Shown: piece by piece, positions 1 through 5,409 of the stretch | Layout of the letters: every line of letters begins with the position of its first letter | Position numbering within the stretch: the stretch's first letter is position 1 | NCBI GenBank assembly: GCA_027347805.1 | Contig: DAIEQP010000150.1 | Location: forward strand, 1 to 5,853 | Origin: Ignavibacteria bacterium | GTDB lineage: Bacteria > Bacteroidota > Ignavibacteria > Ignavibacteriales > Melioribacteraceae | Direction of reading: 5' to 3' | DNA: 5,853 nt | Position numbers and translations under genes: made by a program | The notes under the pieces: generated by a model | Told to the model about the DNA's origin: nothing | Database searches by the model: none | The model's input: only the letters and a program-made list of their open reading frames with translations

Positions 1-637
1 AACAACCGCTGATGAGATAAGACAATTGAATCAAAAAACTGATTCGCTTGAATCTCTTGTAGCTTTACTTCTCGAACGAAAGCCTGCAATAAAAAAAGTT
101 GATCAGGGACTAAATGTCTTCCAGGAAAAAATTGATGAAGCTAAAAGCGATTTGTATCCATCTCTTGCTTTAATTGGAATGTACAGAGGCACATATAATA
201 ATTATGAATATGGGACTATTACTCAAGAAAACAAACATATATGGATGATGGGTTTAGGTCTTTCAATGAACTTATTTGACGGATTCCGTAATTACTCAAA
301 AATTGATGAAGCCAAAACAAATGTTACTGTGATGAGTGAACAAAAAGAAGCATTGAGAAAGGGCCTGACATTGAAACTGCAAGCATTGTATTTAAAAATG
401 CAAAGCAACCAGGAAAGAGAAACGCATAATAAAGATGCTTTGAAAAGTGCTGAAGAAAACCGTGCTCTAATTGAAAAAGCTTATCTAAACGATATTAAAG
501 AACTTGAAGATGTTTTAACAGCCCAACTAACTGAAGCTATGTTGAAAGCTCAGTACCAGATTCAAAGGTTTGAATATGCTGATGTTGAAGCACAATTAAG
601 TGAATTAATTTTTATCGATGATAATACGATTAATTAA
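1..637 (+). CDS. TolC-family outer-membrane efflux protein, C-terminal part (5' end outside window)
   Basis: The frame is open to the left edge (first whole codon at 2), giving 211 C-terminal residues. A TTG at 26 is internal, not a start. TolC-family proteins (OEP domain, PF02321) form trimeric outer-membrane channels with a periplasmic helical barrel and work with RND, MFS or ABC pumps through an adaptor. The visible part matches the second OEP repeat: a helix with the family-like segment RKPAIKKVDQGLNVFQEKI, then EAKSDLYPSLALIGMYRG leading into a membrane strand. Next come MGLGLSMNLFDGF (the usual strand-turn before the last long helices) and long helices rich in Glu, Lys, Ala and Leu with no Cys. 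It stops with TAA at 635-637, about 38 bp before the likely start of the next gene, so co-transcription is probable. Adaptor and pump genes would be expected upstream. The substrate cannot be told. Family assignment is firm; membership of a specific pump is unknown. Confidence 0.88.
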   Translation, partial: TTADEIRQLNQKTDSLESLVALLLERKPAIKKVDQGLNVFQEKIDEAKSDLYPSLALIGMYRGTYNNYEYGTITQENKHIWMMGLGLSMNLFDGFRNYSKIDEAKTNVTVMSEQKEALRKGLTLKLQALYLKMQSNQERETHNKDALKSAEENRALIEKAYLNDIKELEDVLTAQLTEAMLKAQYQIQRFEYADVEAQLSELIFIDDNTIN

Positions 638-675
638 TTATGTCCTCATTTATCACAATCAATATTGAAATTTGT

Positions 676-1569
676 ATGAAATTTTATTCCTATGTATTAA
701 TAGGATTGATTCTTTTCACATCAAATTTGAAGTCACAACCTGCTCCAGATTATTCTGTACTGAAGTGCGGTTACAGCAAAAGCTTAACTGTACAGATGAA
801 AATGGAAGAGGGAAAGGCTGTAGTTGAAGTATTGATACAGGAAATAATTAAAGAAAATTCGAGAAGTGAAAAGGCAGAATCAATAATTATTGAAAATTCT
901 CAGCAACTGCTTCAAGAAATAAAAAACGGCCTTGATATGACAGTGGTTTTGGTTCCTGAATATTGGGAACTAAAAAAGAAAATAAAATTATTTCCGCAAG
1001 TTATTCCCGTTACCGGCGACAGTGTACAGGACAGAACTCTTCTACTCATAAAGAAAAATTCAAGTATAAAAAATCTTAATGATCTAGCAGGGAAAAAAAT
1101 AGTTATAAGTGGTGAGATCAGCACAGAAAAAAGTATAATGCAAATATGGCTGCATACACTAATTAAGAAACAAACCCAAAAAGAGGTTCATAAATTTTTT
1201 GGAAGCGTATATAAAGTGTCAACTGGTCCAACGGCAATTATGGATTTGTTTTTTAATAAAGCCGACGCTGCACTTGTAATACAAAGCAACTATTTAGCTC
1301 TGCAGGAATTAAATCCTCAAATTGGAGAACAGCTTAAAGTTTTTATTCGCTCGGAACCTTTTGTTTTTGCAGTATTACTTTTCACAGAAAAACTCTTGAA
1401 TCACCCTGACAAAAAGTTAATCATGGACAAAATTTTGAACATGGACAAAACTAGAATCGGAAAAAACTATCTAAACTTATTCAAACTGACAAAAATGGTC
1501 CCATATCAAGAAGCATATTTGGAAAACACTTTTAGATTACTTAGCGAATATGAAAAATTCAAAAAATAA
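676..1569 (+). CDS. Exported PhnD-like periplasmic solute-binding protein (copy 1)
   Basis: 297 residues from ATG 676. An in-frame ATG at 640 would add 12 residues, but the 676 start puts a normal signal peptide at the N-terminus (MKFYSYVLIGLILFTSNLKS), so I prefer it; neither start has a clear Shine-Dalgarno. No lipobox Cys is seen, so the protein is probably soluble and periplasmic. The mature part fits the phosphate/phosphonate-binding-like fold (PF12974): first strand VLKCGYSKSL near residues 28-37, a lobe crossing near 120-127 (RTLLLIKK), the family-like phrase LNDLAGKKIVIS at 134-145, then KADAALVIQSNYLALQELNP at 195-214. The classical phosphonate-site Ser/Thr cluster after the LAGKK strand is not obvious, so the ligand is unknown. 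No ABC permease or ATPase lies beside it. A tandem paralogue and a histidine kinase follow, which suggests a sensing role (inference). Its last 20 bp overlap the next gene. Confidence 0.82.
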   Translation: MKFYSYVLIGLILFTSNLKSQPAPDYSVLKCGYSKSLTVQMKMEEGKAVVEVLIQEIIKENSRSEKAESIIIENSQQLLQEIKNGLDMTVVLVPEYWELKKKIKLFPQVIPVTGDSVQDRTLLLIKKNSSIKNLNDLAGKKIVISGEISTEKSIMQIWLHTLIKKQTQKEVHKFFGSVYKVSTGPTAIMDLFFNKADAALVIQSNYLALQELNPQIGEQLKVFIRSEPFVFAVLLFTEKLLNHPDKKLIMDKILNMDKTRIGKNYLNLFKLTKMVPYQEAYLENTFRLLSEYEKFKK

Positions 1570-2497
1570 ATATTCTGTTTTTACTGTGATGCAGTTTATT
1601 CTTGTCCAATTAATCATTGTCTCGATAGGAGCTGATTATGTATATCCCCAGCAGCAGAAAATAATTTTTAGAGTTGGATTCAGCCGTAATCTATTTACTG
1701 AAGTTAACCCTGAAGATGCAAATGCTGCTGTTAGAGTTTATGCAGATGTAATAAAAAGAAAAGCTCAAGTAGAGTTAAAGACGAAAATCGAATTGATACC
1801 CACGATATATAATTCAATTGATGAGTTGAGGAATGTCTTGTCGGCAAAAACTCTTGATTTAATTGGGTTAACAAGCATTGAATACTTAAAATTAAGAACC
1901 GAAGCAAAACTTATACCTGAATTCGTTGGGATGATTTCGGAATCAAAGTATAATCAGTATTTACTTATAACCAACAGAAAAATAAATGCATCGAAGATTG
2001 GTGAATTAAAAAATAAACGATTATCGATTCCTTGAACTGATCGTCATCCAATTATTGAAATTTGGCTCTCAAATCTTTTAGTGAAAAATAACCTCCCCCA
2101 AAAGGAAATGTTTTTTGAGAAAATAAAAATTCAGGATAGAGAAGCAAAAGCTGTTTATGATGTATTTTTTGGCACTTCAGATTGTGCAATAGTTACTCAA
2201 AATGCTTATCACACACTTTGTGAAATGAACCCTCAAATTGCAAAGTCAATTAAAATTGTAGAAACATCGCCTGAATTGATTCCCACAGTAACAGCCAGTA
2301 CAGAAAAATCAGATCCGGAATTATTAAGTATTATAAAAAACATAAGTATCAATTTGCATCAGAATATTGAGGGCAAAAATTTATTGACGATTTTTAAACT
2401 GAACAAAATTAGCTTTTTAATTGAAGAAGAATTGCGGTCAGTTAAAGAATTGATGGATGAATATAATCGAAACAAAATGAAGAAACGAATTCATTAA
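1550..2497 (+). pseudogene. PhnD-like periplasmic solute-binding protein (copy 2), interrupted by an in-frame TGA
   Basis: One reading frame from ATG 1550 to TAA 2495-2497, with TGA as codon 162 (2033-2035). The 161 codons before it and the 153 sense codons after it are in the same frame and both align with copy 1. Before the stop: GFSRNLF against GYSKSLT, and IGELKNKRLSIP against LNDLAGKKIVIS. After it: IIEIWLSNLL against IMQIWLHTLI, DCAIVTQNAYHTLCEMNPQI against DAALVIQSNYLALQELNPQI, and LLTIFKLNKI against YLNLFKLTKM. The N-terminus has Lys residues followed by a hydrophobic run (FILVQLIIVSIGA), a likely signal peptide without lipobox. The internal ATG at 1589 would lose the positive residues, so 1550 is preferred although it overlaps copy 1 by 20 bp. 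TGA ends the response regulator gene in this window and TGG encodes Trp, so TGA is not a normal sense codon here. A young nonsense mutation, a sequencing or assembly error, or readthrough are all possible. If truncated, the product loses its second lobe and should not bind ligand. Confidence 0.8.
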
Positions 2498-2515
2498 GAT
2501 TAGGCAGAGTAGAAT

Positions 2516-3997
2516 TTGAAGCGAATCAATTTATTTAATTTCAGAAAGAAAATTGCTTGGAAGACAACTCTTTGGATTTGGATTCTCACTTTGTCGACTA
2601 TGGCTGTTTTCATTGCTTATATTATTCCTTATCAAAAATCTATTTTGCTCACCCGAATGAACAATGAAGCAACTGACTTAGCAATTACAATTCTTCATAC
2701 AAATTCATCCGCATTTATTTCAGGTGAACTTGGCACAGTAGTTTTGAATTTAGAACGTATAGTACCATCAAGCCGATCAATAAAATATGTTGTACTTACC
2801 AAGAAAGATGGAGAATCAATTATTTATTATCAAAAGGGATGGAGAATAGAAGATAATACTTCAGATTGGTTGCCAAGTGAAACAGATACTGCTGGATTTA
2901 TTATACAATCAAAAATTGTAAATGAAAGAGTATTTCACAAACCATACAGGTTCACTTATTCAGGCATTGACTGGGGATGGATTCATGTTGGGTTATCGCT
3001 CGAAAATTATGATCGGACAATAAATCAAAATGTTATTAATATTATTATTGTAACCGGGGCAATGGTAATTCTAGGATTGATATTTTCGATCTTGTTTGCA
3101 CGTAAAATAACAGGCCCAATTACAGAATTAGATAATACAACGCGTTTAATTGCTGGCGGAAAACTCGATTCAAAAGTTTTTATTAAGTCGGGTGATGAAC
3201 TTGAGAATTTAGCAGAATCATTTAATAAAATGACAGATTCGCTATTAAAAGCATATGATGAACTTGAAGAAAAAGTAAAAGAAAGAACCTCACAATTAGA
3301 GAGAGCAAATTCCAAACTTGAAAATGAAATTTTAGAAAGAAAATCTATTGAAGCATCATTATATAATTCGCTAACTGAAAAAGAAGTATTGTTAAAAGAA
3401 ATACATCATCGTGTTAAGAATAATTTACAAATAATCAGTTCCCTTCTAAACCTGCAAGCCATTAAACTGAATAATCCGGAATATTTCGATTTATCAAAAG
3501 AGAGTCAGAACAGAATTAAATCAATGGCACTCGTCCATGAAAAATTGTATCAGTCAAAAGATTTGTCTAAAGTTGATTTCAGAGATTATATTGTAAGCCT
3601 TTGCGAATATATCAGCCAGTCTTATTATATCGAAAATCAAAAAGTAAAGTTGGAATATGATATTGAACATTTGCTTGTAACAATCGATAGTGCAATTCCA
3701 CTTGGGCTAATTCTTAACGAATTAATTACCAACTCTCTCAAATATGCTTTTAGAAGAAATGATTCATCTTCGGACCAGGAAAATATCATCCAGATTAAGA
3801 TCAAGAAAGATTCAAATAATAATATAATACTCGACTTCAAAGATAACGGTGTTGGATTACCAAAAGATTTAGTCCCTCAGCAAAGTAAAACATTAGGACT
3901 GAAGATTGTCTTTAATTTAGCTGAACAAATTGAAAGCGATATTAGAGTAAACTCAGATAACGGCACACAATTTACGCTCACATTTAAACAGGCATAA
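2516..3997 (+). CDS. Transmembrane sensor histidine kinase, HisKA_2 type with HAMP domain
   Basis: 493 residues from TTG 2516. An in-frame TAG at 2510-2512 rules out anything further upstream, and the next ATG (residue 30) would cut the first membrane helix, so TTG is the only start giving a whole protein. Order: cytoplasmic RKK near 10-12; membrane helix about 16-38; extracytoplasmic sensor about 40-170 with no recognised motif; membrane helix about 172-195; HAMP about 196-247 (RKITGPITEL, GDELENLAESFNKM); coiled coil about 247-283; HisKA_2 dimerisation domain (PF07568) with KEIHHRVKNNLQIISSLLNL; HATPase_c about 390-493. The likely phospho-acceptor is His298, just before Arg in HHRVKNN. The ATP lid elements are present: N box NELITNSLKYAF (Asn401, Asn406), G1 box DNGVGLP (443-449), KTLGLKIV (458-465) and GTQFTLTF. 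It should therefore be active. It begins 18 bp after the second binding protein and ends 5 bp before the response regulator, its probable partner. The binding proteins may supply the signal (inference). Confidence 0.93.
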   Translation: MKRINLFNFRKKIAWKTTLWIWILTLSTMAVFIAYIIPYQKSILLTRMNNEATDLAITILHTNSSAFISGELGTVVLNLERIVPSSRSIKYVVLTKKDGESIIYYQKGWRIEDNTSDWLPSETDTAGFIIQSKIVNERVFHKPYRFTYSGIDWGWIHVGLSLENYDRTINQNVINIIIVTGAMVILGLIFSILFARKITGPITELDNTTRLIAGGKLDSKVFIKSGDELENLAESFNKMTDSLLKAYDELEEKVKERTSQLERANSKLENEILERKSIEASLYNSLTEKEVLLKEIHHRVKNNLQIISSLLNLQAIKLNNPEYFDLSKESQNRIKSMALVHEKLYQSKDLSKVDFRDYIVSLCEYISQSYYIENQKVKLEYDIEHLLVTIDSAIPLGLILNELITNSLKYAFRRNDSSSDQENIIQIKIKKDSNNNIILDFKDNGVGLPKDLVPQQSKTLGLKIVFNLAEQIESDIRVNSDNGTQFTLTFKQA

Positions 3998-4002
3998 TTT
4001 TC

Positions 4003-4368
4003 ATGGATAGAAATGAATCGAAAATATTAATTGTAGAAGATGAAATTATTGTTGCAATGGAAATGGAATCACTATTGCAATCTAATGGATTTAGTGTAGT
4101 AGGTAAAGCACATAGCTCAGAAAAAGCAGTTGATACAGCAATTGCATATAAGCCCAATATTATTTTAATGGATATTAATATTAAAGGAGAGTTTGACGGG
4201 ATTGACACATGTAAAAAGATTCTAAACCATCTAAATGCAAAAATAATTTTTGTCTCTGCATATAACGATGAAGAAACTCACATACGAATAGACGCGATTC
4301 AACCACATTACTTTTTGCCAAAACCATATTCAGAAAAAGAATTGATTGACATTATTTCTTCCATATGA
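4003..4368 (+). CDS. Single-domain response regulator (CheY-like receiver)
   Basis: 121 residues, consisting only of a receiver (REC) domain. All key residues are visible: acidic pair Glu12-Asp13 in ILIVEDE for Mg2+, phospho-acceptor Asp57 in ILMDINI, the switch Ser85 in IIFVSAY, Phe104 in the aromatic switch region and Lys107 in LPKP. There is no DNA-binding, GGDEF, HD or other output domain, and the TGA at 4366-4368 falls right after the last receiver helix, so the gene is not truncated relative to the REC fold. The ATG lies 5 bp after the kinase stop codon, with no strong Shine-Dalgarno, so translational coupling is plausible. The partner is very likely the HisKA_2 kinase immediately upstream; stand-alone receivers next to such kinases are common. 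How it acts (protein interaction or onward phosphotransfer) cannot be read from the window. Confidence 0.93.
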   Translation: MDRNESKILIVEDEIIVAMEMESLLQSNGFSVVGKAHSSEKAVDTAIAYKPNIILMDINIKGEFDGIDTCKKILNHLNAKIIFVSAYNDEETHIRIDAIQPHYFLPKPYSEKELIDIISSI

Positions 4369-4386
4369 TTATTTATGCAAGAAATA
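4353..4386. terminator. Possible bidirectional hairpin at the convergent gene junction
   Basis: TATTTCTT (4353-4360) is exactly complementary to AAGAAATA (4379-4386). After one C/C mismatch, CATA (4362-4365) pairs with TATG (4374-4377), leaving an 8-nt loop. The outer stem can extend by a T-G wobble and an A-T pair (4351-4352 with 4387-4388). The structure covers both stop codons of the convergent response regulator and transporter genes, where a shared terminator would sit. Against it: the stem is AT-rich and no T-tract follows on either strand, so it is not a canonical intrinsic terminator. Confidence 0.3.
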
Positions 4387-5257
4387 GTAAACCTGTTCCT
4401 AATACTGCAACAAAGGCTCCGAGTATAGATATCCAGCTAAGTTTTTCTTTGTAATAAAATCTTACAAGCGGTAACATTAATATTGGTACAGTTGCCATAA
4501 TCGTAGACGCAATTCCAACTTTTGTATGTGATATGGCAATTAAGCTGAATGTGATACCTAAGTAAGGACCGATAAAAGAACCAACTAATGTAAACACCAA
4601 TCCTTTTTTGTTCTCTTTAAATTTTCTAATTGGGTGGGAAAACCTTTTTGATAAATAAGCGATTGGCAGCAACACGATTAACGCAGAAAAAACACGAAAG
4701 AATGTAGCAACAAATCCATTAATGTCACCATCATTAAATGCAAATTTTGCAAAAATTAATCCAGCTGCCTGGCCAACAGAACCCATAAACGCATAAAACA
4801 ATCCTAAGTAATCAACTTTATATTTTGATGTAGGAACTTCATGTCTTTGCAATACTACAAGTGCAATTCCTAAAATTGTTACTATTATTCCAATTATTCC
4901 AAGTGCTGATAATTTTTCCCCAAGTAAAAAATAAGCAAGCATAGCTGCAATTGCCGGTGCTGATGACATAACAAGCATTCCTAATCTGGCTCCGATCAGT
5001 CTATAAGAACTAAATAAAAACTGATCTCCAATTACTAATCCAATTATTCCGCTGATAAACAAATTTTGAATCTGGTGAAATGATAGATTAAGTGGAATAC
5101 CGGCAATTATAATTGTGATTGATAAAAACAAAACTGCGAAAAACATTCTAGTAATGTTCAGATATGTGGTGCCAACGCGTATTGAAGCCTCAGAAAATGC
5201 AATCGATGTTCCAGACCATAATACTGCAGTAATCAAAGCTGAGAGTTCACCAATCAT
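4373..5257 (-). CDS. DMT superfamily transporter, EamA family
   Basis: 294 residues from ATG 5257 (minus strand). A TTG at 5275 would add six residues, but MIGELSALITAVLWSGTS is the usual EamA beginning and the tentative promoter would start transcription almost at that TTG, so ATG is preferred. EamA proteins are inner-membrane transporters of about 300 residues with ten helices in two homologous halves, exporting or importing small metabolites. Both repeats are visible, about 2-137 and 147-294. Each ends with the family pattern of Pro, hydrophobic helix, EKLS, and a Gly-rich last helix: SAPAIAAMLAYFLLGEKLS at 99-117 and VPILMLPLVRFYYKEKLS at 257-274. A basic cytoplasmic loop (SKRFSHPIRKFKENKKG) lies at 203-219. 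The substrate cannot be inferred. The gene is complete, converges on the response regulator with 4 bp between stop codons, and is probably transcribed alone, since a strong hairpin separates it from glnA upstream. Confidence 0.92.
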   Translation of the reverse strand: MIGELSALITAVLWSGTSIAFSEASIRVGTTYLNITRMFFAVLFLSITIIIAGIPLNLSFHQIQNLFISGIIGLVIGDQFLFSSYRLIGARLGMLVMSSAPAIAAMLAYFLLGEKLSALGIIGIIVTILGIALVVLQRHEVPTSKYKVDYLGLFYAFMGSVGQAAGLIFAKFAFNDGDINGFVATFFRVFSALIVLLPIAYLSKRFSHPIRKFKENKKGLVFTLVGSFIGPYLGITFSLIAISHTKVGIASTIMATVPILMLPLVRFYYKEKLSWISILGAFVAVLGTGLLFLA

Positions 5258-5283
5258 AGTTAAAGTAAAACGCAAAACAATGT

Positions 5284-5312
5284 ATCATAAATTTTGTTCT
5301 GCAATTTTTAAA
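5284..5312 (-). promoter_or_regulatory. Tentative sigma-70-like promoter for the EamA transporter gene
   Basis: On the minus strand, TATGAT (5284-5289; five of six matches to TATAAT) lies 17 bp downstream of TTTAAA (5307-5312; four of six matches to TTGACA). Transcription would begin near 5277, about 20 nt before the ATG at 5257. A second candidate on the same strand is TATCTTTG (5337-5344), which fits the Bacteroidota -7 element TAnnTTTG but has no TTTG at the expected distance upstream. In such AT-rich DNA either match could be chance. Confidence 0.25.
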
Positions 5313-5367
5313 GTTTGTTTTGAAAATTTGTGAGGCAAAGATAAGAAATTGCAGGTAAGAATTATTA

Positions 5368-5407
5368 TTGAGTGTAGAACAATCTTTGTTCTACACCCAA
5401 CACTCAA
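5368..5407 (-). terminator. Probable intrinsic terminator of glnA
   Basis: A perfect 11-bp stem, GTGTAGAACAA (5372-5382) with TTGTTCTACAC (5386-5396), closes a 3-nt loop. It can extend past one mismatch by three more pairs (5368-5370 with 5398-5400). On the minus strand it begins about 10 nt after the glnA stop codon and is followed by a moderately T-rich stretch (TAATAATTCTT), which fits termination of glnA. An overlapping alternative inverted repeat, TTGAGTGT (5368-5375) with ACACTCAA (5400-5407), uses part of the same bases. Confidence 0.72.
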
Positions 5408-5409
5408 AA

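Noticed and set aside
26..28. TTG as the start codon of the first gene
   Set aside because: The frame is open upstream to the window edge and the visible protein begins in the middle of a TolC-family fold with no signal peptide, so this is an internal Leu codon.
603..638. AT-rich inverted repeats (AATTAAT/ATTAATT with TATC/GATA inside) as a terminator after the TolC-like gene
   Set aside because: Pairing is almost all A-T, lies inside the coding end, and has no T-tract; it is expected by chance at this base composition.
2033..2035. Genetic code with TGA as tryptophan
   Set aside because: TGG is used for Trp in several genes here and TGA ends the response regulator exactly at the end of its receiver fold.
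2033..2085. TGA as a selenocysteine codon
   Set aside because: Downstream bases give only a 4-bp CCAA/TTGG stem with a 10-nt loop, not a convincing bacterial SECIS, and copy 1 has no Cys at the aligned place.
2081..2497. Independent small gene starting at GTG 2081
   Set aside because: It would have no signal peptide and begin inside a domain that aligns continuously with copy 1; it is the 3' part of the interrupted gene.
3025..3315. Open frame on the minus strand inside the kinase gene
   Set aside because: It lies wholly opposite the HAMP and coiled-coil coding region and encodes a low-complexity Ser-rich product; it is a shadow of the kinase frame. The same holds for the other frames at 912-1124, 3637-3840, 3984-4208, 5115-5333 and 5602-5829.
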